This document shows, one piece after another, positions 35,521 to 46,465 of a DNA stretch of 64,000 nt (its first letter is position 1; each line of letters starts with the position of its first letter). The position numbers were made by a program, and so were the translations under genes. The notes beneath the pieces were generated by a model. That model did not search any database, was not told the DNA's origin, and was given only the letters and a program-made list of their open reading frames with translations. The stretch spans positions 8,343,461-8,407,460 of the forward strand of contig NC_134933.1 in the NCBI RefSeq assembly GCF_051020765.1, written 5' to 3'. Source of the DNA: Lasioglossum baleicum (Eukaryota > Arthropoda > Insecta > Hymenoptera > Halictidae).

Positions 35521-35773
35521 TAATCGATACGGATTAACTAACGAGGACCTGAACAGGCGATGGAGCAACCCGAACCGGGTGCTCCATCCGGTGATCTACC
35601 ACACGAAGGGACTGATGGAGTACTGCACGAGGGTGCTGCAGCGACCTCCCCACGTTTTCGTCGACTACCACGGCCATTCACGGAGGAAGAACGTGTTTCT
35701 CTTCGGTTGCTCAAGGTCGGGTTCTTGGAGCGCCGCGGACAGGGCGAAACCGGACCAGCCGGTGCAGTATTTG
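35521..35773 (+). CDS. NNA1: CCP1-type exon with LNR and HGH motifs
   Basis: 253 nt after acceptor gatttgattacag; the first base completes a codon from the missing upstream exon. It reads NRYGLTNEDLNRRW, matching the substrate-binding ED-LNR block of CCPs, then HPVIYHTKG and DYHGHSRRKN (DYHGH codons 35663-35677). Donor TTG|gtaagg. A nearer AG at 35544-35545 would also stay in frame but would drop the NEDLNR match, so I prefer 35521. Confidence 0.88.
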
Positions 35774-38700
35774 GTAAGGGACGAAAGAGGATCGGCTAGG
35801 TGTAGTATTTTTAGATCGTAAGCGTTACGAGCGTTACGCCGCATCGCCCCACTGCTTTAGCGAGCCGCTCCGTCCTCGTCGGGCTTGATGTATCGCGAAC
35901 GGTGATCTAGCGCGATCTACCCAACACGATCCGCGATCGACCGAGCTGCGCCGCGAGGAGGCCGGTAATTTTCGGCGAACCAGATCGGTTATGCGAAAAT
36001 TGCCAGAGACGTATATACGCACGGTCATGCGGCGAGGAGTAAAATTGAAACAATCAAAGCACTATTTCAATAAGTCTTTATTTCTATACCTATTAAAGGG
36101 AGTAGTCTTTGACTTCTTCCGCTGGTATCTGCACTTTCCTGATTAGTTTCCCGTCTGATCCCCCCCGCCCCAATACATAGTTCCTTGAAATGTTTTCTCC
36201 AAGTTCCTATTTGTATCTTGTTTCTGTTCCTCCTATTTAGCCTTCCTATTAACCCTTGTATGGTCAGCCAAAATCTATAGATTATTTAGTCTCGTTATCA
36301 TTATAATACTATGAATTAATTAGTGAGTAAAGAATGGATATTCAGAGAAATTTTGTGATATTTTTTAGAGGAACATTAACAAATTGTTCAAAGGAATACA
36401 GTAAATAGGTACCTGGGTACCCGGTTGACTACACAAGGGTTAAATTAGTCTCGTTACCAGGATTGCTCGTTTCTCGATAATGCATGCGACGGGGTTGTTT
36501 CTCAGTAGTGAAAGGCGCTAGATAAAAGATCAATCTAGGCCGCAGTCGCCCTGGAAAGTTCTATTTTTACGTTTACGAGGCGTAATTTGCATTATTGAGC
36601 AGCGTAATTTGCATTTTTCGAAAGCACAGAGCTATGACTGCTTTCGCTTGAGAAACCTTTATCGAAGAGGCTTCGTGTGCGGCGATAAAGCACCTGAATT
36701 TGGTGCACAATAGGGCTATTACTTTCCTTCGAAGGTCGAAGCTTCGATTTCAGAAACTTCGAAGCTTCGATTTGTTCGATTCTTTCGATTCGTTTCCAGT
36801 TAACGGATAAGAGACGAAAAAAGTTGAATCTGCGCGAATGAAGACGCTCATTTTCTAAAATGCGTTACAATGTAAGCATCGGCGATGCGAAAGTTTGAAT
36901 GTAGATATTCGCAATTTCGCATCGTTAGGACCGCCACGGGAACCGTGACGCGCGGCCGAGTCGAGGGGGCGCACAGTGGGCTAAACCGACGAAATCTGTG
37001 TCAAAATCAAAGAACTTTCGATAGAAATGAGATAGAGCGATGAAATTTTTTTAAAATGAAAGCTGAAACTTTGCAGAATATGGAATAATTATGGAAATTG
37101 TGGTACGAACGTTTCTTAACCTTGAAAGAATTCGTTAAACTTGCACAATTTCAAGAAAATTGTGGATTTTTCGATACCACGCGCGGAGAAAAATTTTTTT
37201 TAACATGCGACACATCATTTTCCGTAGTTTTTTTCACGCTTATTTTAAGTAAACGTTCAAATACTTCATTATGATTATTTTTAATCTGTTTTATATACGA
37301 GAATACAATATTCTTTCAAACTAGTGGGTTACCAATTCATTTCAACGAGAAAATGATTTCATAAGTTGTGTTCACAAAAATTGATTTCTTGCAAAATCCT
37401 GAGATCGTAGACAAATTTTGACACCACATTTGAAACCAGCGTGAAAAAATCTACGGGAAATGATATGTCGCATGTTAAAAAACAATTTTTACCGCGCGTG
37501 GTATTGAAAAAAACCACAATTTTCTTGAAATTGTGCAAGTTTAACGAATTCTTTCAAGGTTAAGAAACGTTCGTACCACAATCTCCATAATTATTCCATA
37601 TTCTGCAAAGTTTCAGCTTTCATTTAAAAAAAATTTCATCGCTCTATCTCATTTCTATCGAAAGTTCTTTGATTTTGACACAGATTTCGTCGGTTTAGCC
37701 CACTGTGGGGCGTAGCCTTCGAAAACTTCAAAGTTCCGTTCGTTGCTTCGAATCCTTCGAGTCTTCGAAACTTTTAAACTTCGAAGTTCCCTTCGTTGCT
37801 TCGAATCCTTCGAAGTTCCCTTCGTTTCTTCGAATCCTTCGAAGTTCCCTTCGTTTCTTCGAATCCTTCGAAGTTCCCTTCGTTGCTTTAAATCCTTCGA
37901 AGTTCCCTTCGTTTCTTCGAATTCTTCGAAGTTCCTTTCGTTTCTTCGAATCCTTCGAATCTCGAAGAGTCGAAGCTTCGGAAAAGTAACAGCCCCAGCG
38001 CACGCTCGAGAACCGTGCGTAGATACTGCGGCATCGCGTCGGTGCGTGCACAGGACAGGCCTACAGTGATGCATCTGGGTTTCAGATGTTGCCGCACCTC
38101 ATGCAAAGGATATCCCCGGCGTTCGCGTTGCCACTGTGCTCGTTCAAGGTCGAGAGGAACAAGGAGTCCACCGCCAGGGTAGCCATATGGCGGCAGCTAG
38201 GCGTCTCGAGGTACATACCAGTACATACATACGGTGAAGCGTTCTATGTGATACATTCGACGCGACGATCGAATGATCGATCCGTTGATCCCCGTTCGAG
38301 CGTGGCGTTTACGCTCACGCGCGACAGTGATTTAGTTTCCTTCCGCTCTGACCCTCGGTTCGTATTCGCCGGCGCAGGAGCTACACTATGGAGACCAGCT
38401 TCTGCGGATGCGATCAAGGAGCGCTGGCCGGAATGCACTTGGACACCAGACACCTGAAAGCGGTCGGCCAGGACTTCTGCCAGGCCCTGTCCATGATGAA
38501 CGAGTGTAACCACGACTGGGGCATTGACAAGTAATTGCGTAAACAGTTTCCTAATAAATAGGATCGTAAATAGAATTTTATTCCTAAGAAAATAGAAAAC
38601 GATGATGGAGGAACAAATCATATGTCGTAAGCAGACTGTGGATTTTATGCATTTATGACAAAAATAGGCCCTTACAATTTAAAGCAGTGGACATGCTAAA

Positions 38701-41374
38701 AATATTTCAGATCATCAATGTATTATTTTCAGTTTAATAGAATAATTAAAAGAAGAATACAATTTTTATTCGGCCCCTATGTTCTGCAATCAAATTTTTT
38801 AATTTGCATAAAGATCCGCAGTCTAGTCATAAGACATCCTAACTTCCTATCAGCTCATTTTTTACGTGGATGCACCGATGTACCGGCCATTCTTTAACGC
38901 AACACAAGTTTCTTTTGTCAAACCAATCTATCCCTTTTATTATTCTACGTACAAAAGTACTAACCCAAGGTCTCATCGAAATGTCTCATACTTCACGAGA
39001 TATTTAACATTTTGTGTCAGAAACGTATTTCACTGCAATCAGTATCGAAACTCTCGATATGAATTGTAGGAACTAATGCAGTGTTTACTCTGATATAAAA
39101 TTGTCAAAATTGACCTTGGATTAGTAGAGTTGCATTAAAGAATAAAGTGCCATCGCACCTGGCGGGTGCATCGGCGCATCCACATGAAAAAATAAGGTCA
39201 TAGGGAGTTTCCATTTTTATCTATTTTTGCTTAAAAAATAGCAGTGACTTGTCCCAGTTCCCAGAATCACCCTGTACAGTAAAGTCGCGATCTAGCTCCC
39301 ATCGTCTGTTCCGAGTAGGGACAGAGATCGTGTAGGAAAAGGACAGCATGTAAACACGGACCGTTTGCTTCTTGGCACCTAGCAGGTATGAACCCAGTGG
39401 AAGGGGTAGGCGGAGGGACAGTGATCGTAGAGATCCTCAGGAAGCTAGATCGCGACTTTAGTGTACAATGAATATTTCAGTTCTTTTGCAAGGTTCAGTA
39501 TTTTTGTAGCAAGGTCCCTCGCAAAGTTCGTTCTCGTTTCACTTCCACGCAACGATTCACGGCGAGCTTCGTTGTTTAATCGAATGATTCTTGAACGCAG
39601 GTCCCCGGAGGAAGCCTGCTGTCCGCAGAAATGCGTTTCCGAGAACTCGAAAAAGATTTCGAAATGCATTCAGGACAAATCGGCAGTGTTCCATACCGCC
39701 GCGATTCCTTAGCAAACGAATACGCGTAGACGATTTAAGGCAAGGTTGATTTACGTATGCGAGTGTAATTTAATAACCGTTTTCCCGGCCGAAACCGCTA
39801 ACAACCACGCGGGAGCATATGTGTCTGGATAATTCATTCGCTGAAGACCGATGAAATATTAACATCCCCCCGGCTAACATTGGGATATGGCTTGTAACTA
39901 AAACGAGTTCGATTAATCTTTTGCTAGGCTGCGGATCTTGCGTGTTCACGGGGAATACCGACCGCGTGGAACACAATGCTGCTCGATAATAATTAATTCG
40001 CCATTCGAAAACTACAACACGCGGTGTATCGTTAGTGCCTTTGTCTGCACGAAAATATTTAACATGCGCCGTTGCTCAGTCGATAAAAATGTCCCGTATG
40101 ATAGCATTATTCTCCATCGTGTATCATTTTCAAGAAAAGAAACGCAGCCGACGCAGCCTTCCAAGGTCCATAATCTAGTTGCCGTGACTATTCTTCGCTG
40201 GACTGCGGATCTTTATGATAAATAGTCGCATCGAGCACAAATGATCTAGCAGGATAACACGACTGGTTGGCTGGACATGGTCTAGCACCAAAACAACCAA
40301 CAAAACAATGCTTTTAGGTTAAGGGAGCTTTTCCAATAGACGACGCTCGACCCTGAACTCTCAGACACCGCTAGGTCACGTATACGTATGCGAGAATTGC
40401 AAGGGTCCGGGATTCCACTTCTGATTTCTCGATAATGCAAAGACGGGGTTTTGTAGTAGTCAAAATCGCTAGATGAAAGATCAATCTAGGGCGCTGTTTG
40501 CCTCAAAAGACCTTCTTTTACGTTTCCGAGCAATAGTTTTGCAATATTCGGCTGCATGTTGATCGTCGGAGAGACTAGTACGCCGGCGTGACTGCAGCGC
40601 CATCTGACAGGCAACATGCAGCCGAATATTGCAAAATTATTGTTCGGAAAAGAAGGACGTTTGAGGCAAACAGCGCCCTAGACTGATCTTTCATCTAGCG
40701 ATTTTGACTACTACAAAACCCCGTCTTTGCATTATCGAGAAATCAGAAGTGGAATCCCGGACCGTTGCAATCCTAGCGTACGCATACGTAGTTTAGTGGT
40801 GTGTGTGTTCACGCGCGAGCATTGTTTGTTGGAAAAAAGACTCCCCCAAAATTGTATAACTCGCTAACTCCTCATTTAAGGGTAACATGAGTGTAAACAC
40901 CCTAAACTTCATCATTTATTTTTTCTCGGTTGTTAATCAAGATATTAAGATGGAGAAGAACGAAAATACTCGAACTCACCTCTTGCACTTCATATATTTT
41001 TTTCACAATTTATAAGCATGTTATGAAGGTAGCAGAAAATTCAAATTCAAGAACATTGTTCTCTTGCCTATCTAATATATCTGAAAGTTTGAAGATGCTC
41101 GGATTAGTGCCGCTGGACCACGCTCAGCCTGCAGACCCTTTATCCTTCTATGTTCTTGCAATTGTCTAATCTGTTTGGTATTCGAAGTTTCGCCTACTCG
41201 TTCTTATGAAGTGTATTTTCTTCGTCAGGACTGCAGCGGACTCGAAAGTGGCTCTGACGTTTTGATCCTCGTTCCAGGATCCCAATGGGAGAAGGCATTC
41301 CCGAGGAATTAGGGTGTATGGAGGGCGAGGCGTCATCCAGCTGCGAGCTGGAGGAGTCCGACTGCGAGACGTAG
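35521..41374 (+). CDS. NNA1: Cytosolic carboxypeptidase CCP1/NNA1-type (M14 family), 3' part only
   Basis: C-terminal part of a zinc carboxypeptidase of the CCP family. These enzymes remove glutamates from the tails of tubulin and other proteins in the cytosol. Coding exons: 35521-35773, 38086-38210, 38378-38530 (or to 38534) and 41278-41374; phases agree throughout. Recognisable blocks are NEDLNRRW, HPVIYHTKG, VDYHGHSRRKNVF (HGH supplies the third zinc ligand), KESTARVAIWRQLGV and SYTMETSFCGCDQG (Glu codon 38391-38393 is catalytic). KESTAR and the CGCDQG block are as in CCP1 and differ from CCP2/3, CCP5 and CCP6 (family knowledge). The upstream exon with the first two zinc ligands (HPGE) and the whole N-terminal part were not found, so the preceding intron is long or runs off the window. 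The incoming phase at 35521 is 2. Introns 35774-38085 and 38531-41277 carry transposon insertions. Confidence 0.9.
36253..36439. mobile_element. 187-bp piggyBac-like MITE in CCP1 intron
   Basis: CCCTTGTATGGTCAGCC at the left and complement of CCCTTGTGTAGTCAACC at the right, TTAA at 36249-36252 and 36440-36443. Confidence 0.75.
36972..37707. mobile_element. 736-bp palindrome nested in the hAT-type element
   Basis: Ends CACAGTGGGCTAAACCGACG and exact complement; arms of about 300 bases with few mismatches, including AAACGTTC and GAATTCGTTAAACTTGC blocks. The CAGTGGGC end suggests a Tc1/mariner-type MITE, but no flanking TA is seen. Confidence 0.75.
37730..37965. repeat. 29-bp minisatellite of TTCGAA-type units
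   Basis: The unit CTTCGAAGTTCCCTTCGTTT plus CTTCGAATC is repeated about eight times with variants. At 29 bases each unit shifts the frame by one, so all six frames stay open and give repetitive peptides that are not genes. Confidence 0.85.
38086..38210 (+). CDS. NNA1: CCP1-type exon, middle of catalytic domain
   Basis: 125 nt between acceptor gggtttcag and donor TCGAG|gtacat. It encodes LPHLMQRISPAFALPLCSF then VERNKESTARVAIWRQLGVS. The KESTAR block is diagnostic of CCP1-like enzymes. It ends in phase 2 and the Arg codon is completed by the next exon after a 167-bp intron. Confidence 0.92.
38378..38534 (+). CDS. NNA1: CCP1-type exon with catalytic Glu; ends by splicing at 38530 or stop at 38532-38534
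   Basis: Acceptor cgccggcgcag. It encodes SYTMETSFCGCDQG, with the catalytic Glu in YTME, then a tail ending NHDWGIDK. The GT of a plausible donor (GACAA|gtaatt) overlaps the AAG TAA that would end the protein. If spliced, the exon stops at 38530 and joins 41278 in frame. If the intron is kept, translation stops at 38534, with AATAAA only about 20 bases further on. Confidence 0.9.
38553..38558 (+). terminator. Alternative poly(A) signal AATAAA for the short CCP1-type form
   Basis: AATAAA 19 bases after the TAA at 38532-38534. It would allow a short transcript that ends inside the last intron. Confidence 0.4.
38632..38825. mobile_element. MITE of the CTAGACTGCGGAT family, copy C (CCP1 intron)
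   Basis: Left CAGACTGTGGATTTTATGC, right TGCATAAAGATCCGCAGTC, about 194 bp. Confidence 0.72.
39277..39463. mobile_element. 187-bp Tc1/mariner-type MITE (CCP1 intron)
   Basis: CAGTAAAGTCGCGATCTAGC at the left, its complement (one mismatch) at the right, TA at 39275-39276 and 39464-39465. Confidence 0.85.
40383..40790. mobile_element. Foldback element, TTTCTCGATAATGCAAAG family, copy 1 (CCP1 intron)
   Basis: Near-perfect palindrome of 408 bp: TACGTATGCG ends, then GGTCCGGGATTCC and TTTCTCGATAATGCAAAG arms down to GGCTGCATGTTG. Related copies at 46881-47239, 56826-57020 and 57045-57771, and a partial one near 36456-36600. Confidence 0.85.
41278..41374 (+). CDS. NNA1: Candidate terminal exon of CCP1-type gene, acidic tail
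   Basis: 97 nt after a good acceptor (ttttgatcctcgttccag). Joined to the donor at 38530, its phase gives an open frame starting IPMGEGIPEELG and ending ELEESDCET before TAG, rich in Glu and Cys. An AATAAA follows 72 bases past the stop. Vertebrate CCP1 also has an acidic C-terminal tail after the catalytic domain. Support is from phase, splice sites, composition and poly(A) signal only, because the tail is not conserved enough to recognise. Confidence 0.62.
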
Positions 41375-41445
41375 AGGCGAAAGGACCTTGGCGAGGATCG
41401 TGGTCTCGAGATTCGCTCTCCCAGGAACGCTGCACAGGCACTCGA

Positions 41446-41451
41446 AATAAA
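41446..41451 (+). terminator. Poly(A) signal AATAAA after the CCP1-type terminal exon
   Basis: AATAAA lies 72 bases past the TAG at 41372-41374, a normal distance for a short insect 3' UTR. Confidence 0.55.
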
Positions 41452-44400
41452 ACTGCTGCGGATATTCTGTACACTTTGATGAATTTTTATTTAAAACTCG
41501 TAACAAATGTCAAGCTAGTTCCTACCGGAGACAATTATCCTACCTAGAACCGAAGCCCAGTTGCTATATACGGACGCGTAATTAAACATCTTCGCCATCG
41601 ATTCGCGGAAACGTTGACTTCGAGCGTGACAGAGCCGCGAGAAATTTAGGGGATAAATAAACAACGTCGTGCAGCGAACATATCCATGGTGAAACTAGAA
41701 TCCGAGAACACTACAAAACGAAACGCAGTGTGATCGATTCGATGAACAACCGAATAGAAGACTCGCAAACCGAAATCGAGGGGACGGAACTTTGGTCTAT
41801 CTTGACCCTGTATTTCAAACGCGTAAAATTTCAAGTTGTTTATCATCTCTTTTCGATTCGTAGCAAAGAAGAATGTTGAAGGGTTAAGTCTTCTACAAGG
41901 TCGTTAACGGAAACGCGAGATCTGCTGGATTAGGCGAGCAAGCAATTTGAAGCTCGTGGACGTACGATGTTCCGATGCATGTGGAGCTGGAGAAAATTGA
42001 AAATTCAGGTCTGAAGGATTGAGCAGTTTCTTAACGTATATCGATTTTACATGTTGCAAACTTATGTAAAATTTGTTCACGCTTTCGTCAGGATGAACAG
42101 TCGCGCGGTAAAAATCTTTGTTCCTGTTCGCGTTGTAAAAATGAACCGTGAGATTTGTAAAAGAGATATAATTAGTCCTCGCACGATCCTCGGAGTGAAC
42201 GTACACAGAAAATCTTTCACTCTTGTGCTGTGAGATGTACTCCTTTGAGCGGTGACGTTCAAAATGAAACACAATTGGTGGAGTTCAAGTGCAAACTAGA
42301 ATACGATGAAGTACAATCTTAGCATTTTTTGTGCAACTATTTCTGCGGATCGTGCAAGGGTTATGTTCGAATAAATATTAAATACGTAGCTCCCATTATT
42401 CGAAACACTGTGCGTCGCGTCGAAATGGTTCTAGCAGGCTTCGGAAACTCGAAGCTCGATATTTCGACGGTTGCGAGCGATTCCGTGGACAGAACAGAAA
42501 AAGATCTACGCTCGGTCGGACTACGAACGGTCGCTGGTGTTGACAATGAAAAGGGCGCATGTAAAACGGCTTTCTCCGACGTTAGAAATGTGTAAAATTG
42601 AAATACGCGGTACAAATATTCAGTCGATCTAGTACGGAGACCCTCGGGGACACGCTGAAAGATAATTGGATCGGCAGTCTATCCTCTAAAAAACGGTAAA
42701 ATCGTTCGTTTAATGCTTCTAACGAGTCTGCTGAGTATACGGTTACAGCCGAGCATCTCGAATCATTTTCATTTCGACGCTTTCAACTTGAAGAAACGGA
42801 TGGGATGCCTAGCACGCGGGAAACGAGTTTGTTCCAATTGTTATTGATTGGCGATTCCAAGATCTCTTTGGGAAATAGTGCACCGAACGCTCGAAAACTT
42901 GCTAAATGTTTCTCGGCGCGGAGAGGAAACGTTATGGTAGGTAATATTGTTCAGGGAACATCGTCTTCGAACAGTGTCTGTTGAGAGAACCGGACACAGT
43001 CGCATTCGTCTGCAGTCTACAACGACCGATCGAACGATCTACCCGATACCGATCGGCAACGAACACTGGTCGGTGTTCGATCTCGATCGAGGATCATCGA
43101 GCAGCTTTTCCAAGGAAACAAAGCGGTCGAAGCGCGACTTGTCGAATTACGAAATAAGAAATTAACGTCTCGATAGCCTTGACAAGAGAAAAATTGTTGT
43201 TCGATGCGAAACGTACGGTCACGTAGCCGCCCTATCCCTCCTACTGTGGTCTGATCCGCGGTACGGCTTCCAAATCATTTCTCTGTGCAGGGTGGTCGAA
43301 TTAAATAAATCGTAAGCATTCCTTTCGTAAATGAAGACTACTGACAATTCTCTATAGTCTATAGAAAAGCCTTCGTAATTCTCTTCGGCTTCTAGCTTCT
43401 CTCTTATTTTCATGCTTATCTCCTTCTGTTTGTAATTAGTAGACTGCGAGAGATAGAAATTCGCAATTGTTGAGAAGTTTTAAAAATTGAAATTGTCAAA
43501 ATATACGACTTCTGCATCAAAATCATTAAGGGAAGAAATAACATTCAATTCAGTTTCTATTTCTTGCAATCGATGGATCGATTCTTCGTTTATAATAATT
43601 TTCTTTTCCGAAAAAAGATTAGAAAATTTACAGTTATCGTATGTCTACATTTAGTTTAATGGTTATTCATTTCGACGCCGCATTCATGATTAACAGATCT
43701 GGTTTAAAATTCGTGACGAGAATGTCGACATTATATGACAAGGGAGACGTGCATTCGAATGAATTTTTCGTCGGCAATAGCGAACTGCACAGATCAGTGC
43801 GTTGAAAGATGTATATATTAAATTTGAAAAGAATACAGATGATGGAGAAGATAGTTGGATCGAGTTGTACTCCTTGTAATTGTTTCGCTTCGCAACATTT
43901 TCAGCCATGCCAAAATCGGTTTCGCAGATATCCGAGGGATCGTAATGCAATTTCGGTGGGTATTCGAATCGTTTTCTCACCTCGGAAGCAAAACTACTAA
44001 TACGCGTGAACACAGTAAAAAGGTTAAAAAGAACGGAATATCCGAAGTTCGATGAAAATTGTGCCCTGTTAATTGACCCAGAAAAACGAGGGACAGCGAC
44101 TGATTTGTCCGCGTTGTCGTCCGATCCAAGACTGCCACAGAGAAACGAATATTCGTCGGAGAATCACCGGGAACACGATCGCGACCGTAGCTGTTGCGTG
44201 TATGTTCCTCAACAGACCCCCGCTCACCAACATCGTCGAGACAAATGCTGCATCCTTATTGTCTGTCTGGCGTAGTCATCCTTAATAATAGCTATTCGAT
44301 AAGAAACGTTCTCTCCTTATTTTCCTCTTTTCGCTTTTCCTATCCGTCGAATTCCTAGTGTCTACTTCATCTCTCTTTTTCCCCTTTCTCTCTAACATTG

Positions 44401-45144
44401 AATTACGTAGCCGAAAACGTTCCGTTATAGATTACCGAGAGACTTCTACGATACTGGTCGATCGCGCGCGTGCACTCTGTTCGCGGACATTTTGACTCGG
44501 TGCTTTTAGAAACACGGTTACCGAAACTCTAGTTTTCTAGTTTCACTTTTCTTCCTTTTAGTTTCCCTTTTCAAGCAAATCGATACCCAATTCGGTGCAA
44601 CAACCAAATAATTGAATCATGACCTATAGAATTTTGTGCGATGGCTATTTATCGATCGATATCCACCATGCTGCTTCGATGATCGAAACGTCGAGTGCAC
44701 GCGCGTTTACGTCTACGAAAAGAAAGTAAAGAGCACACAACGACGGATGGGAGGATTGGCTGCCGTCGCTCGCAACAATTCTAACGCTACCAAGGAAACG
44801 TGATTGCGTTTAGAGTATTCTGCACTTGAACCCCGCGACTATGCACACAGAAAGAAACAGCTCAGTTTAACATCGCGCGAACGGTTTGGTAAAGCTTCGT
44901 TCGAACCTTCGTCGACCAGTAAAACTTTCATTGTAGATTCCGTAAAACTAAAATACTTTAAGGTACACCAGTTTCAAAGATTGCAACGAAAGTCGGTACG
45001 TAGAAAATTCTGCTGGTGTTTTGAGAGATGTGTACGATCAATAAAGGAGCAGATTGAGAATATTGCCCCAGTTTAAGTTGCTTCTCCGTGGCGAAACGAT
45101 CTTTAAAGAAACGATGCTCCATTACAATATACATTCCACATTAA
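41452..45144. other. Intergenic region between convergent genes, no gene recognised
   Basis: Small frames only (60-122 codons). Nothing resembles a known domain. Confidence 0.35.
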
Positions 45145-45678
45145 CCCTTAGCAGTCTAGGAGTGATTCTGATAGTCACCGCTAAAAATTGCTGTACCATT
45201 ATTCAAAGAGTGGTGGACAATACCTTAAATTCTCTGGTATAGAAAAGTGAAGAAAGGGACTGGTGATAAGGTAAATTCATTTTCACAAATACTAAGGAGA
45301 AGCATGTAGTATTTATAGCGAGATACAAACAAGAGAATGCCCAGTTTACTCCAACAGATGACGACAGATCCATGATCTTAAAATCGTAACACTCAAACAG
45401 ACAGGATTCGTAGCTCAAAAAACATTTAGTAGGTTAATAAAGCTTGCCTACAAGAACGGTCATAAATTGATGACTCCACTGTCTGGATCTGAAGTGGACC
45501 TGCTTATTAGGATAAGTCAAAGTCCTCAGAGTGATGAACAAATTACTACAAGTATTGCACGAGTGATTATATCAATTTCATATCCATCAAATGAAAAAAA
45601 TCATATTCAATGAAATTATTTTAATGTTCTGGCTAATGGCTTTAATTTTCAAGTTAAAATAGCTCCGACTGCAAAGGG
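45145..45678. mobile_element. 534-bp piggyBac-like element
   Basis: CCCTTAGCAGTC at the left, complement of CCCTTTGCAGTCGG at the right, TTAA at 45141-45144 and 45679-45682. No transposase frame. Lies between the two convergent host genes. Confidence 0.78.
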
Positions 45679-46076
45679 TTAATAGAAGAGGCAAACGCGC
45701 GTGTCGTTAGCAATTTTTAAGCGCTTCTTAAACATGTAAAACGATCTTCGAAGACGCTCGCTAATCCAAAATCAATACAAGAAGGAAGATCAACTTTCGA
45801 AGGAACAAGCACGCGACTCGATAACATAGAAATGATTAAAAATACGATTCGAAGAAGTGCAGCAGGCGCGACGTTGGAAGGTGAGAAACACGGTGGAAAC
45901 CGCGAACGACAGCAGACAATGCGGTTCTATGGGGAGCTCTGATGGCGAAGTCTAAATAACGCATGGGGTCGGTCCTCCCATCCCTAAGCTACACGGTTCG
46001 AGTACAGATGACGAAGCTGTGGTTCGATTTACAGCGTGATCGATCGATCGATCGTGTGACGATCGGGTGTAGTGCT

Positions 46077-46465
46077 TCACTGGTTGTTGTTCATCTTCTT
46101 GGCCAGTTGGATCTTGAACTGTTCGTAGGTGATCCAGAGGATGATGTTCCAGGACACGAGGCGGGTGAAGCTTGGCACGAAGCCCTTGTAAAATGCGGAC
46201 GTGCCCTCTTTCATGAACATGCGAACGGCGCAGTCCTTGACGCCTCTGTACTCGCCGGGAGTGCTGTTCATGTAACGCGTCTTCACCACGTCGACAGGAC
46301 TCGCTGCCAACGTGGTGCAGAGTCCTGCGGCCACCGCGGCTGTCACGTGGCAGGGAATCCCGTCGCGGAGGTAGCCGGACTCCAGGATGAAGTCCTTGAT
46401 GATGTCGTAGCATACGATCTCCGCCACGTTCACGATCGCGTTCCTCGAGATGTTCGGCATTGTAC
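46077..46465 (-). CDS. UCP2: UCP2-like terminal coding exon 5
   Basis: 389 nt from acceptor gtgaacgtag to TGA. It encodes helices 4 to 6 with the third signature SPVDVVKTRYMN, the conserved FYKGFVPSF and the C-terminal WNIILWITYEQ, ending in KKMNNNQ. I saw no clear AATAAA within about 250 bases downstream. Confidence 0.96.

Larger units (their letters stand above)
36711..37997. mobile_element. hAT-type element swollen by a nested palindrome and a minisatellite, in CCP1 intron
   Basis: Left end TAGGGCTATTACTTTCC and right end CTTCGGAAAAGTAACAGCCC match the element at 8984-9366. Inside are the palindrome 36972-37707 and the 29-bp tandem array 37730-37965. Its target duplication is not clear (GTGCACAA against GCGCACGC). 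Confidence 0.7.

Noticed and set aside
35544..35546. Alternative acceptor for the first carboxypeptidase exon, giving a start at 35546
   Set aside because: It lacks a pyrimidine tract, and using it would lose the NRYGLTNE match to the family.
37655..38106. Long repetitive open frames on both strands, rich in Ser/Phe or Glu/Lys/Arg
   Set aside because: They are six-frame readings of the 29-bp TTCGAA minisatellite; the 29-base period keeps every frame open.
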